Counted from the stretch's first letter, positions 8,942-18,416 are shown. The stretch: DNA of 64,000 bases from Kaistia geumhonensis (GCF_030815145.1 NZ_JAUSWJ010000001.1:1054001-1118000), one strand, 5' to 3'. Made by a program: numbers and translations. The notes: generated from the letters alone by a model not told the origin.

Positions 8942-11092
8942 ATGATGGCGCGAGATACGGGCAGGAACCGGCTGAAGGGCGGGATGATGGCGCGCGTGGC
9001 GCTTGCCGCGCTGCTCACCGGCTCCATGGCCGGGCAGACACTCGCCGAAACCATGCCGAAGCCCCGTGCCCATCCGGCCCGGTCCGCCTCGAACGACGAT
9101 CTCACCACCTCGGCCATCGCGCCGGTCGCGAAGCCTTCGGCGCCGGTCAAGGCGTCGGCGGCCTCGCTCGCCAACGACTTCGCCAGCGCGCTCTCGCCGA
9201 GCCAGATCGGGCTCGAGGCGGCGATCAAGCTGGTCGACAGCGGCCAGGTCGGCAAGGCGATGGCGATCGCGCAGCTGATGCCCGACCAGACCAACCGCCA
9301 CATGATCCAGTGGCTGGTGGCGCAGAGCGGCAGCCCCGACGTCTCGGTGCAGATGATCACGCAGACGGCCGCCGAACTGCCCGACTGGCCGGGCCAGTCG
9401 CTGATGCGGCGGCGCGCCGAACAGGCGCTGCAGCGCATGAATGCCGATCCGGCGACGATCATCGGCGCCTTCGCCAACACCAAGCCGGGCTCAGACGAAG
9501 GCCTCATCCTCCTGACCGGCGCGCTGGTCTCGGCCGGCCGCACCAACGAGGCGGCGGCGCTGCTTCGTCCGCGCTGGCGCCGCGACAGCTTCTCGGCGGC
9601 CAACGAGGCGACCATCCTGCGCCAGTTCGGCGGGCTGCTGACCGCGGCCGACCACAAGGCGCGGATGGACAAGTTCTTCTATGACGACGACGCCGAGGAA
9701 GGCCTCGCGATCGCCAAGCTGCTCCCGGCAGACTATCAGGCGCTCGCCGCGGCCCGGGCCGCGGTGATCAACAAGTCGCCCAAGGCCGGCGCGATGCTCG
9801 ACAAGGTGCCGGCCAAACTCAAGAAGGACCCGGGCTACATCTATTCGGCGACGCAGTATCTGCGCCGTGCCGAGCGCTACAAGGAAGCGGCGGCGATGAT
9901 GCTGACCGCGCCGCGCACGGCCGAGCAGCTCGTCGATCCCGATGCCTGGTGGATCGAGCGGCGCGTCCTCTCGCGCGAGATGCTCGATCTCGGCGATGCG
10001 CGCACCGCCTACAAGCTCGCCTCCGAGCATGCGGCGGAATCGAGCGCCAACCAGGCCGACGCGGAGTTCCATGCCGGCTGGTATGCGCTGCGCTTCCTGA
10101 ACGATCCCGTCACCGCCCGGCGCCATTTCGCGGCGATCCAGGCGGCCTCGACCATGCCGCTCAGCCAGTCGCGCGCCGAATACTGGCTCGGCCGCTCGGC
10201 CGAGGCGATGGGCGACCGCAACGAGGCCATCGCCCAGTACCGCCTCGCCGCCGCCTATCCGACGACCTTCTACGGCCAGATCGCCGCCGCCAGGCTCGGC
10301 GTCAAGCAGCTGAGCCTGAAGAACCCCGGCTCGGCCGACGGCGCGACGAAGAAGCGCTTCCTCTCGCGCGAGATGGTCCAGGCCCTGCAACGCTTCGCGG
10401 CCGCCGGCTATGCCGACCGTTCGCGGCAGTTCTACATGCAGCTCGCCGATACGCTGACCAACCCGACCGAGGTCGGACTGCTGGCCGCGATGGCCGAGAA
10501 GAGCGGCCAGCATCAGGTGGCGCTGCAGATCGGCAAGAAGGCCTATGTCCGCGGCCTGCCCGTCGATACCCTCGCCTTCCCGATCGCGGCGATCCCGAGC
10601 GGCGTCAAGACGACGGCGATCGAGAAGTCGGTGGTCTATGCCGTCGCGCGGCAGGAGAGCGCCTTCAATCCGGCCGCTGTCAGCCATGCCGGCGCGCGCG
10701 GCCTGCTGCAGTTGATGCCGGGCACGGCCAAGATGGTCGCCAAGGCGGCGGGCGTGCCCTATTCGCTGCCGCGCCTCACCAGCGATCCCGGCTACAACGC
10801 GACGCTCGGGGCGGCGCATCTCGCCGATCTCGTGGACGACTTCAACGGCTCCTACATCATGGCCTTCGCCGCCTACAACGCCGGCAAGAGCCGCGTGACC
10901 AAGTGGGTGCAGCAATATGGCGACCCGCGCGACCCGAATGTTGACGCCATCGACTGGATCGAGCGCATCCCGTTCACCGAGACGCGCAACTATGTCCAGC
11001 GCTGCACGGAGAATCTCCAGGTCTATCGCGCGCGGCTCGGCGAACCGGCGCTGGTGATCAACCGCGACCTGCATCGCGGCAACCCGACCTGA
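8942..11092 (+). CDS. Soluble lytic murein transglycosylase (Slt70-like)
   Basis: Periplasmic enzyme that cleaves peptidoglycan strands and forms anhydro-muramyl ends. It has 716 residues from the ATG at 8942, which has a GAGG-rich site just upstream; GTG 8924 is an in-frame alternative. A signal sequence lies around ARVALAALLTGSMAGQTLAE. A long alpha-helical, TPR-like region fills residues 60-540. The C-terminal SLT domain (about 560-690) has the catalytic glutamate in ARQESAFNP, then GARGLLQLMPGTAK and the late FAAYNAGKSRV motif. Divergent from dapA with 272 bases between them; the hydrolase gene that follows starts 8 bases after the stop. Confidence 0.93.
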   Translation: MMARDTGRNRLKGGMMARVALAALLTGSMAGQTLAETMPKPRAHPARSASNDDLTTSAIAPVAKPSAPVKASAASLANDFASALSPSQIGLEAAIKLVDSGQVGKAMAIAQLMPDQTNRHMIQWLVAQSGSPDVSVQMITQTAAELPDWPGQSLMRRRAEQALQRMNADPATIIGAFANTKPGSDEGLILLTGALVSAGRTNEAAALLRPRWRRDSFSAANEATILRQFGGLLTAADHKARMDKFFYDDDAEEGLAIAKLLPADYQALAAARAAVINKSPKAGAMLDKVPAKLKKDPGYIYSATQYLRRAERYKEAAAMMLTAPRTAEQLVDPDAWWIERRVLSREMLDLGDARTAYKLASEHAAESSANQADAEFHAGWYALRFLNDPVTARRHFAAIQAASTMPLSQSRAEYWLGRSAEAMGDRNEAIAQYRLAAAYPTTFYGQIAAARLGVKQLSLKNPGSADGATKKRFLSREMVQALQRFAAAGYADRSRQFYMQLADTLTNPTEVGLLAAMAEKSGQHQVALQIGKKAYVRGLPVDTLAFPIAAIPSGVKTTAIEKSVVYAVARQESAFNPAAVSHAGARGLLQLMPGTAKMVAKAAGVPYSLPRLTSDPGYNATLGAAHLADLVDDFNGSYIMAFAAYNAGKSRVTKWVQQYGDPRDPNVDAIDWIERIPFTETRNYVQRCTENLQVYRARLGEPALVINRDLHRGNPT

Positions 11093-11100
11093 GCGCCGGG

Positions 11101-11955
11101 GTGCCGGGCGAGGCCTTCACCTATCGCTCGAAGGATGGGCTGACGCTCGCCGGCACCGCCTACGGCGCCGGCAATCCGGGTCTGCCGGTCGTGTGCCTGC
11201 CCGGCCTCACGCGGACGACGCGCGATTTCGCGCTGCTCGGCCGCGCTCTCGAAGACACTGGCCGGCAGGCCGTCGCCTTCGACTATCGCGGCCGTGGCCG
11301 TTCCGGCCGCGACCCGACCGGCCTCACCTATACGGTCCCGGTCGAGCTCGACGATGTCGTGACCGGAATGGAGGCCCGCGGGCTCGGCCGCTCGATTCTC
11401 GTCGGCACGTCGCGGGGCGGCATCATCGCCATGAGCATGGCGCTCGCGCGGCCCGACCTCGTCGCCGGCGCCGTGCTCGTCGATATCGGCAGCCGCATCG
11501 AGACCGCGGGCCTGTTGCGCATCAAGTCCTATGTCGGCAAATCCGCGCCGCCGCTCGATTTCGGCATGGCGGCCGGCATGCTTCGCGCGCTGAACGGCGA
11601 GAGCTTCCCGGCCTTCAGCGACGCCGACTGGCAGGAGCAGGCGCGGCTCACCTTCGCCGACGAGGGCGGCAAGCCCGTTGCCGACTACGATCCGGCGCTC
11701 GCGGCCGGAATGGCGGCGCTCACCGAGGCGACGCCGGCCATCGACCTCACCCATGCCTTTGATGCGCTGGCGGGCGTGCCCGTGATGGTCATCCGCGGCG
11801 CGACGTCGGACCTCCTCAGCCCGGCGACGGTGGCGGAGATGGCGGCGCGCCATCCCGGCCTCGTCGCGATCGAGGTCCCCGGCGAGGGGCATGTGCCGAT
11901 GCTGCGCGGCGGCCTCGTGACGGCAATCGTCGATTTCGCGCGGTCTATCGGCTAG
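11101..11955 (+). CDS. Alpha/beta hydrolase
   Basis: A 284-residue alpha/beta-fold hydrolase starting at GTG 11101, 8 bases after the transglycosylase stop, so probably co-transcribed. The oxyanion region is VVCLPGLTRTTRDF, the strand-4 motif is AFDYRGRGRSG, and the nucleophile elbow is LVGTSRGGI (Ser in GTSRG). An acidic residue in MVIRGATSDLLS and the histidine in EVPGEGHVPML complete a plausible Ser-Asp-His triad. No signal peptide, so it is cytoplasmic. The substrate cannot be told. Its last 11 bases overlap the convergent gene on the other strand. Confidence 0.88.
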   Translation: MPGEAFTYRSKDGLTLAGTAYGAGNPGLPVVCLPGLTRTTRDFALLGRALEDTGRQAVAFDYRGRGRSGRDPTGLTYTVPVELDDVVTGMEARGLGRSILVGTSRGGIIAMSMALARPDLVAGAVLVDIGSRIETAGLLRIKSYVGKSAPPLDFGMAAGMLRALNGESFPAFSDADWQEQARLTFADEGGKPVADYDPALAAGMAALTEATPAIDLTHAFDALAGVPVMVIRGATSDLLSPATVAEMAARHPGLVAIEVPGEGHVPMLRGGLVTAIVDFARSIG

Positions 11956-12502
11956 CGCGCGGTCCCCGCACGGGACCATCGGCGATCGCCAGCCGCGCCG
12001 CCTGCCCGATCCAGTCCTCGGCGACGGGCGTCTCCCCGGCATTGAGATAATCGGCGACCCAGGCGAGTTCCTGCGGCGTCCAGGCGGCGATCTGGCTGAA
12101 GTGATAGACGCCGATGCCGAACAGGCGGTCGGCATTGCGCCGGCCGAGCCCGGCGATCCGGTGCAGCGGATCGGCCCTGCCCTTTCGGGGCCCGGCCAGC
12201 GCCGGCGGCCGCATCTTGGCGGGCATGCGCTGCGGCCGCGCCGGCGGCGGTTCCTCGGCCAGCACCTCGGCCTCCACGACGACGGACGCCTCTTCCGAAG
12301 GCCGGCGCGGGCGCGGCGGTTCCGGGCGGGCCGGCACCGGCAGCGGCGCCGCCAGCAGCGTGGCCTCGCGCGGCTCCGATCCGGCGCGCTTCGGCTGCCA
12401 GACGAGCGGGCGCAATCCGCGCGACAGCAGCCAGCCGACCAGCCCGCCGACGACGAAGCAGAGTGCCAGGATCGCCCAGATCTCGGCGGCGAAGCGGATC
12501 AT
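11945..12502 (-). CDS. Membrane-anchored helix-hairpin-helix protein
   Basis: A 185-residue protein with one N-terminal membrane segment (IWAILALCFVVGGLVGWLL), a Pro/Ala/Arg-rich linker (residues 35-110) and a C-terminal helix-hairpin-helix-like domain (LHRIAGLGRRNADRLFGIG, then YHFSQIAAWTPQELAWV). Such C-terminal domains occur in alphaproteobacteria on several unrelated proteins, including NuoE fusions. The start ATG overlaps the stop of the 45-residue membrane protein gene by 4 bases (ATGA), so the two are translationally coupled, and the OmpA-like gene is 10 bases further upstream. It probably works with them in the envelope. Function is unknown. Confidence 0.8.
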   Translation of the reverse strand: MIRFAAEIWAILALCFVVGGLVGWLLSRGLRPLVWQPKRAGSEPREATLLAAPLPVPARPEPPRPRRPSEEASVVVEAEVLAEEPPPARPQRMPAKMRPPALAGPRKGRADPLHRIAGLGRRNADRLFGIGVYHFSQIAAWTPQELAWVADYLNAGETPVAEDWIGQAARLAIADGPVRGPRASR

Positions 12503-12636
12503 CGGCGCCCCCGCTCGATCCGCTGGCCGAGCGTCCTGCGGCGCGCGGCGACGATCTCGGCCGCGATGCCCGCGAGGATGCCGAAGCCGGCGCTGGCGGC
12601 CATGAACGGCCAGAGGCGGAACAGGAGATAGTCCAT
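12499..12636 (-). CDS. 45-residue membrane protein
   Basis: A very small protein (MDYLLFRLWPFMAASAGFGI and on, 45 residues) with one membrane helix (about residues 8-30) and a basic tail (ARRRTLGQRIERGRR). It sits between the OmpA-like gene (10 bases upstream) and the helix-hairpin-helix gene (4-base ATGA overlap downstream), so its reality rests on this tight packing, its hydrophobic profile and the positive-inside tail. Two membrane-anchored partners encoded next to an OmpA-like protein suggest one complex. Unknown family. Confidence 0.72.
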   Translation of the reverse strand: MDYLLFRLWPFMAASAGFGILAGIAAEIVAARRRTLGQRIERGRR

Positions 12637-12646
12637 TCCCGCTCCC

Positions 12647-14779
12647 CTATCGGCTCTCGACGGTGAAGGCGATGCGGCTGTTCCGCTCCCGCCCTTCGGC
12701 CGTCCCGTTGCTCGCCACCGGCTTCGCCTCGCCATAGCCGACTGCGGTCAGCCGCTCGCGCCGGACGCCGTCCGCAACGAGGAATGCGAGCACCGCTTCG
12801 GCCCGGTCGGCGCTGATCGCCTTGTTGCGCTTGGCGCCGCCGGCCGAATTGGTGTGTCCGCCGATCTCGATCCGCGCGGCGGGGCAGCGCTGCACGATCG
12901 CCGCGAGGCGGTCGACAAAGCCGAAGCTCTCCGGCGCGATCGTATTGTCGTCGGCAAAATCGATCTCGCGGGCGGCCAGCGCCTCGTCGAGCGCCGCCTG
13001 GCATTCGGCGGCCGAGAGCGGCGCGCCGCCGACCGCGACGATGGTGCGCGAGGTGAAGGCGAACTCCTTCGGCAGCGCCGCGGTCAACGCCGCCTCGATC
13101 GCGGCCCGGGCATCCGGCGACACCGCCGCGCCGGACAGCGTCAGTGACTGGTCGGCGATATCGGCGCGGCCCGATGTGAGACGGCTGACCGCCTGCACCG
13201 CCGCGACCGCGACATCCGTGAAGGCGGGCGGCGCGCCGCTGGCCCGCTCGACGCCGATTTCCACCTCCGCTTCCGGCAGGCGCGGCTTGGCGGCGGCGAG
13301 GATGGCGGAGGTCGCCGCATCGTCCGGCACGAAGCCGCCCAGCGTCAGGCTCCTGTCGGTCCGTGCCAGGCTGAAGGTGAAGGGCGAGACCCGCGCCGGC
13401 GCCACCGCCTCGCTTTCGAGATCCATGCCGGCCGGCAGCGTCTTCGCCAACTGGTCCGAAAGCGTCTTGAAGGCGGCGATCGAGGCGGCCTCGCCCTCGA
13501 TCGCATAGCGCTTGCCCTCGAGCGCGACGCTTCCCCGCGACAGGAGGGCGAGCTGGTCGAGGCTGAAGCTGAGCGCGCCGATCCAGTCCATCTTCGGGTC
13601 GCCGGCGGCGATGACGAGCCGATTGTCGATCCTGACACCTGGAAAAATGCTGGCCGCGGCATCGGAGACCCGCGCGCGGACATCCCCGGTCGGCACATAG
13701 CCGGCGAGGATCAGCCGGTCGGCCGTGCGGCTCGCGCGCCAGACATAGGGATCGACGAAGGGCGGCACGATCTCGAGCGAGCCGAGCGCAACGCCCTCTT
13801 CGCCACCGTCGCGCCGGGCGCCGAGATCGGCCAGCAGGGCCTGATGATCGGCGACCGACTTCGCCTTGCCGGAGAGCGAGAGTACGCCGCCCTCGATCGT
13901 CGCGGCGCCCTCGGCGAGGCGGGGCAATTCCGTCACGGCGAACACCGCCGCCGCGGCGAACCCGTCCGGCCCGCCGGAAGCGAGGCGTGTCTGGTCGTCG
14001 AGGGCGATGTCGGGTTTCGCCGCGCGCGCCGCCGCGTCGATGGCATCGCGCGCTGCTTCGGAGGGTACGAAGCCGGAAATGCTCACCTTTGTTCCGTCAA
14101 AGGCGGCCCTCCAGACGAAGGCCTCGGCTCTCGGCGGCAGGATACGGACGGTGCGCAGCGTGATGTTCGCGGGCATGCCCTTGGTCAGCGCCGCGGCCGC
14201 GGCGGCGAAGCGATCCTCGTCGAGCGCCGTTCCCTCGATGGAAAGATCGGGGCCGGTCAGCGTCGCCGTGCCGTCCGAAAGCTCGGCGACCCGGGCCAGG
14301 GCGAATCGGGCGAGGCCGAGGAAATCCACCGGCTGGCCGCGCGCAAGCTGCGTCCGGTCATCGACGGTGACACCGGGAAAGAGACCGGCGAGGTCCGATT
14401 TCAGCGCGAGTCGGATGTCCTCGGACGGCACATAGCCGCTCAGGGACACCCCGTCGCGGTCGCGCGTCGCCGCGAACACATAGTTGGCCTTGAGCGGCAG
14501 GATCGCGCTGGAATCGATCACCCGGCGCACCCCCTGGACCGTGGCGGCGGTCGCGTCCGCGAGGCGCTGGGCCTCGAGCGTCGGCGCGGTACCGCCGAGC
14601 ACGACCGTCTGCCCCTCGACACGGGCGCTCGCCCAGGACTGGCCGGCTTCCGCCAGCTGGCGGTCGACGCGCTCGGCGAGGTCAGCCTCGATCGGCGCGC
14701 GGATCATCGCCACCGCCGCCGCGGCGAGCAGCGAGACGATCAGCAGCCCGGAGAGAAAAAAGATGCGCAGGCCGGTCAT
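12647..14779 (-). CDS. OmpA-like protein with four tandem repeats
   Basis: A 710-residue protein from ATG 14779 (MTGLRIFFLSGLLIVSLLAA, an N-terminal membrane anchor or uncleaved signal). A TTG at 14818 would add 13 residues; neither start has a clear ribosome site. A BON-like segment follows (SWASARVEGQTVVLGGTAP), then four degenerate repeats of about 123 residues, each opening with a (S/A/G)G(Y/F)VP motif near residues 116, 237, 361 and 484. The last ~115 residues are an OmpA C-terminal, peptidoglycan-binding domain (IEIGGHTNSAGGAKRNKAIS, then DRAEAVLAFLVADGV). In the usual GHTD motif the aspartate is an asparagine here; the later arginine is kept. It heads a three-gene group, and likely ties the inner membrane to the cell wall. 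Confidence 0.85.
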   Translation of the reverse strand: MTGLRIFFLSGLLIVSLLAAAAVAMIRAPIEADLAERVDRQLAEAGQSWASARVEGQTVVLGGTAPTLEAQRLADATAATVQGVRRVIDSSAILPLKANYVFAATRDRDGVSLSGYVPSEDIRLALKSDLAGLFPGVTVDDRTQLARGQPVDFLGLARFALARVAELSDGTATLTGPDLSIEGTALDEDRFAAAAAALTKGMPANITLRTVRILPPRAEAFVWRAAFDGTKVSISGFVPSEAARDAIDAAARAAKPDIALDDQTRLASGGPDGFAAAAVFAVTELPRLAEGAATIEGGVLSLSGKAKSVADHQALLADLGARRDGGEEGVALGSLEIVPPFVDPYVWRASRTADRLILAGYVPTGDVRARVSDAAASIFPGVRIDNRLVIAAGDPKMDWIGALSFSLDQLALLSRGSVALEGKRYAIEGEAASIAAFKTLSDQLAKTLPAGMDLESEAVAPARVSPFTFSLARTDRSLTLGGFVPDDAATSAILAAAKPRLPEAEVEIGVERASGAPPAFTDVAVAAVQAVSRLTSGRADIADQSLTLSGAAVSPDARAAIEAALTAALPKEFAFTSRTIVAVGGAPLSAAECQAALDEALAAREIDFADDNTIAPESFGFVDRLAAIVQRCPAARIEIGGHTNSAGGAKRNKAISADRAEAVLAFLVADGVRRERLTAVGYGEAKPVASNGTAEGRERNSRIAFTVESR

Positions 14780-15026
14780 GGCGGTGCGCGGCGGGTCGAG
14801 GAAGCGCCTGGCGAACAAGGATGGCGCCGGCCGGGCAGCGACCCGGCGGCGCGCTCAGCTCGCGGCGGACAATCGCCGGCCATCGTCCCGCTCTCCGGCC
14901 ATCATGGCGCCGGCCGTTCATGCCGCCGGCGGATCAGGGATAAGTGCAGGAATCGTGGGTTCGCCGCAAGCATCGCGGCGAAACGCGCGGTGGATGAAGA
15001 CCGAAGGGACCCCGAGGCCCCGGCCG

Positions 15027-15851
15027 CTATTGCGCGGCGGCCTGGTCGCGCCCGCCATGCTTGGCCATCCAGTCGTCCGACAGCGCCAGCGCGGTCCGCC
15101 GCTCCGTCTCCGTCGCGACCGAGAAGGCCTGTTCCTGAAGCCGCTGGATCCAGGGATCGTCGCCCTGCGAACGGTCGCGGGCGACATTCAGATACATGAG
15201 GCCGAGCACCGGCTCGCGGCCGACGCCCTCGCCCTCGAACAGCATATGGCCGAGCAGCGCCTGCGCGCGGACATTGCCCTTGGTGGCGGCGAGCTTGGCC
15301 CAGCGCACGGCCTGGCGCGGGTCGGGATCGCCGCCCTCGCCTTCGTAATACATGCGGGCGAGATTGAGCTGCGCTTCCGGATCGCCGAAATAGGACGCCG
15401 CATAGGCGTACATCTGCCGGGCGCGGCCGAAATCCGGCTTGATGGCGCTGTTCGGGATGCCCTCCCGATAATAGGAGCCGAGCTCGACGAAGGCGTTGGC
15501 GACGAAGCGGGCCGAGCTCCCGGCCGGATTGTCGTCGGCATGGCCGTCGGCAATCTCGCTGAACATCTCGAAGGCCTTCATGTCGTCCTTGGCGAGGCCG
15601 TCGCCTTCGGCATACATGCGCCCGAGCTTCCACTGCGCAGCGGCGTGGCCCTTCTCGGCGGCATAGGTCAGCGCCTCGATGGCCGTGGTCTTGTCGCCCT
15701 GCTTGTAGGCGTTGAATCCGAGACGGAACGCTTCGGTCGGCGTGGCGTTCTTGTCGAGCGTGCGGGCATCGAGCGCGAATGCGCCCGAAAGACCGCTCAA
15801 CAGGCCAAGGCCGAACAGGGCAGCGCCGCCGAACGCGTTACAGTACCGCAT
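15027..15851 (-). CDS. exoR: ExoR-like Sel1-repeat periplasmic regulator
   Basis: A 274-residue exported protein with Sel1/TPR-like repeats. It resembles rhizobial ExoR, the periplasmic inhibitor of the ExoS sensor kinase that controls exopolysaccharide, motility and acid response. The signal peptide is near FGLGLLSGLSGAFA. Repeats include EALTYAAEKGHAAAQWKLG, YAAEKGH/MYAEGDGL, LNLARMYYEGEGGD and RAQALLGHMLFEGEGVG; the end, WIQRLQEQAFSVATETERR, is very ExoR-like. I start at ATG 15851; an in-frame start at 15938 adds 29 residues that spoil the signal peptide. ExoS and ChvI are not in the window, so the regulatory role is inferred from family only. Confidence 0.82.
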   Translation of the reverse strand: MRYCNAFGGAALFGLGLLSGLSGAFALDARTLDKNATPTEAFRLGFNAYKQGDKTTAIEALTYAAEKGHAAAQWKLGRMYAEGDGLAKDDMKAFEMFSEIADGHADDNPAGSSARFVANAFVELGSYYREGIPNSAIKPDFGRARQMYAYAASYFGDPEAQLNLARMYYEGEGGDPDPRQAVRWAKLAATKGNVRAQALLGHMLFEGEGVGREPVLGLMYLNVARDRSQGDDPWIQRLQEQAFSVATETERRTALALSDDWMAKHGGRDQAAAQ

Positions 15852-16352
15852 AGCTTGCCACTTCGTTGCGGACAGCCGCGCCTTCAGCGGCGAAAAAGCA
15901 CCACTGTCGGCCGAGGCGGGCCGCGTCGCCGCGGCCATGAATGGGTTGAAGGAGAATATGGCCCTGCTTTCCGGCGAAACCTAGGCCGGCGAAGAGGGCG
16001 TCGACCGAATGCCTCGGCCGGTCGCCAACTGTGCAAGCAGAACCGCTGTTTCCCACGCTACGCCGCAAGATCTGTCCTATCCGCCCCCGGATGGTGCGCA
16101 AGCTCGTGTCGCTTTATGGCTGAAAGGGGGCAGATCGGGGCAGATGAAGACCGGCGCGGAGTCTTGCTGCAACACTGTTGCCACCCCGCCACAGACGCTT
16201 CGACAGCGACCGCCGGAGGAGTTCGGTCCGGCGGCCGACCGCACTCAAATCGAACAAAACGGAAACACTCTCGCCCGGGAGCCGCGGGCGTGGCAAGATT
16301 CCTGCTTGATTCGTGGGGACGGTCCGGGCCATCTCCCCGCGACAGGAACGGG
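15852..16352. other. 501-bp intergenic region between exoR and parE
   Basis: Divergent regulatory region with no convincing gene. It contains an imperfect spacer palindrome GCAAC-act-GTTGC at 16169-16181, a tandem direct repeat of GGGGCAGAT at 16127-16135 and 16137-16145 (10-base period), and a possible nine-codon open frame (ATG 15958, product MALLSGET) preceded by a good AAGGAG site. I could not pick out clear -35/-10 pairs for either neighbour. AGGA before ATG 16353 is the likely parE ribosome site. Confidence 0.5.
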
Positions 16353-18416
16353 ATGCCAATGGACGACACCAGCGATCTCTTCGGCGCGGCTCTGCCCGAT
16401 GCGGCCAAGCCGGCGCCGGGCACGAAGGCTCGGTCTGCCGAGGCCCGCTCTGCCGAGACGCGCGCCGCCGCCCCTCGCCCGGCGGAGGCCGACTATTCCG
16501 CCGCCGATATCGAGGTGCTCGAGGGTCTGGAGCCGGTACGGCGCCGGCCGGGCATGTATATCGGCGGCACCGACGAGAAGGCGCTGCACCATCTCTTCGC
16601 CGAGGTGATCGACAATTCGATGGACGAGGCCGTCGCGGGCCACGCCAATTTCATCGAGGTCGAGCTCACGGCCGACGGCTTCCTGACGGTCACCGACAAT
16701 GGACGGGGCATCCCGGTCGACCCGCATCCGAAGTTCAAGGACAAGTCGGCGCTCGAAGTGATCATGACGACGCTTCACTCCGGCGGAAAGTTTGATTCCA
16801 AGGTCTACGAGACCTCGGGCGGCCTGCACGGCGTCGGCGTCTCGGTGGTGAACGCCCTGTCCGAGGTGCTGGAGGTCGAGGTCGCGCGTGGCCGCAAGCT
16901 CTACCGCCAGTCCTTTGCGCGCGGCGTTCCGACATCCGGCCTCGAGCTCGTCGGCGATGTCCAGAACCGGCGCGGCACGCGGACCCGCTTCAAGCCCGAC
17001 CCGCAGATCTTCGGAGCGGGAGCGACTTTCAGCCCGGCGCGCATCTTCGCCATGGCCCGTTCCAAGGCCTATCTCTTCGGCGGCGTCGAGATCCGGTGGA
17101 ACTGCGCGGCCGAACTCATCGCGACGGGCGCAGCGACGCCGACCACGGCGGTCTTCCATTTTCCGGGCGGCCTCAAGGACTTCCTCGCCGCCGATCTCGG
17201 CGAGGAGAAGCCGGTCACCGGCACGATCTTCGCCGGCCGGACGGACAAGGCGAGCGGCCATGGCGCCGCCGAATGGGCCGTCACCTGGTTCCCCGGCGAC
17301 GGCTATGTCCGCTCCTACTGCAACACCATCCCGACCCCGGAGGGCGGCACGCACGAGCAGGGTCTCCGTACGGCGCTCCTGCGTGGCCTCAAGGCGCATG
17401 CCGAACGTACCGGCAACAAGCGCGCCTCGATCATCACCGCCGAGGACGTGATGACCTCCTGCGCGGCGATGCTGTCCGTCTTCGTCCGCGAGCCGGAATT
17501 CGTCGGCCAGACCAAGGACCGCCTCTCGACCGGCGAGGCGGCGCGCATCGTCGAGAAGGCGATCGGCGATCCCTTCGACCACTGGCTGGCGGCCTCGCCG
17601 CAGGATGCCTCGCGCCTGCTCGACTGGGTGATCGAGCGCGCCGACGAGCGGCTGCGCCGCCGTCAGGAGAAGGAAGTCTCGCGCAAGAGCGCGGTCCGCA
17701 AGCTTCGCCTGCCGGGCAAGCTCGCCGATTGCAGCCAGAGCGCGGCACAGGGCAGCGAGATCTTCATCGTCGAGGGCGATTCGGCCGGCGGCTCGGCCAA
17801 GCAGGCGCGCGACCGCGCCAGCCAGGCGGTGCTGCCGCTCCGTGGCAAGATCCTGAACGTCGCCAATGCCGGCCGCGAGAAGCTCGGCGCCAACCAGCAG
17901 CTCGCCGATCTCATGCAGGCGCTGGGCGTCGGTCCGCGCAGCCAGTATCGCGACGAGGACCTTCGCTACGACAAGGTCATCATCATGACCGACGCCGATG
18001 TCGACGGCGCCCATATCGCGTCGCTGCTCATCACCTTCTTCTATCGCGAGATGCCGCAGATGATCGCCAACGGCCATCTCTATCTCGCCGTGCCGCCGCT
18101 CTACCGCATCAGCCAGGGCGGCAAGACGCTCTATGCGAGAGACGACGCACACAAGGATCAGTTGCTCAGGACCGAGTTCACCGGCAAGGGCAAGGTCGAG
18201 ATCGGCCGGTTCAAGGGCCTCGGCGAGATGATGCCGGCGCAGCTCAAGGAAACGACGATGCACCCCTCGAAGCGGACGCTGCTGCGCGTCGGCATCGTCG
18301 ATGGCGAGATCGAGCTGACGCGCGACACCGTGGAACAGCTCATGGGCAACAAGCCCGAGGAGCGCTTCCGCTTCATCCAGGACAACGCCGCCTTCGCGAC
18401 CGAGATCGACATCTAG
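16353..18416 (+). CDS. parE: DNA topoisomerase IV subunit B
   Basis: ATPase subunit of topoisomerase IV, which separates linked daughter chromosomes. It has 687 residues. The GHKL ATPase region shows RRRPGMYIGGTDEKALHHL, EVIDNSMDEA, NGRGIPVDPH and GGLHGVGVSVVNALSE. The TOPRIM domain has IVEGDSAGGSAKQARDRA and IIMTDADVDGAHIASLL. The N-terminal 50 residues are an Ala/Glu-rich extension. ATG 16353 is chosen because AGGA lies 6 bases before it; ATG 16359 is also possible. Calls of ParE over GyrB rest on the ~690-residue length and lack of the GyrB insert. The partner parC is not nearby; gyrA is at the other end of the window. Confidence 0.95.
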   Translation: MPMDDTSDLFGAALPDAAKPAPGTKARSAEARSAETRAAAPRPAEADYSAADIEVLEGLEPVRRRPGMYIGGTDEKALHHLFAEVIDNSMDEAVAGHANFIEVELTADGFLTVTDNGRGIPVDPHPKFKDKSALEVIMTTLHSGGKFDSKVYETSGGLHGVGVSVVNALSEVLEVEVARGRKLYRQSFARGVPTSGLELVGDVQNRRGTRTRFKPDPQIFGAGATFSPARIFAMARSKAYLFGGVEIRWNCAAELIATGAATPTTAVFHFPGGLKDFLAADLGEEKPVTGTIFAGRTDKASGHGAAEWAVTWFPGDGYVRSYCNTIPTPEGGTHEQGLRTALLRGLKAHAERTGNKRASIITAEDVMTSCAAMLSVFVREPEFVGQTKDRLSTGEAARIVEKAIGDPFDHWLAASPQDASRLLDWVIERADERLRRRQEKEVSRKSAVRKLRLPGKLADCSQSAAQGSEIFIVEGDSAGGSAKQARDRASQAVLPLRGKILNVANAGREKLGANQQLADLMQALGVGPRSQYRDEDLRYDKVIIMTDADVDGAHIASLLITFFYREMPQMIANGHLYLAVPPLYRISQGGKTLYARDDAHKDQLLRTEFTGKGKVEIGRFKGLGEMMPAQLKETTMHPSKRTLLRVGIVDGEIELTRDTVEQLMGNKPEERFRFIQDNAAFATEIDI

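Noticed and set aside
14484-16352. In-frame upstream extension of parE giving a 1310-residue protein
   Set aside because: It runs antisense through exoR and part of the OmpA-like gene; ATG 16353 with AGGA is the real start.
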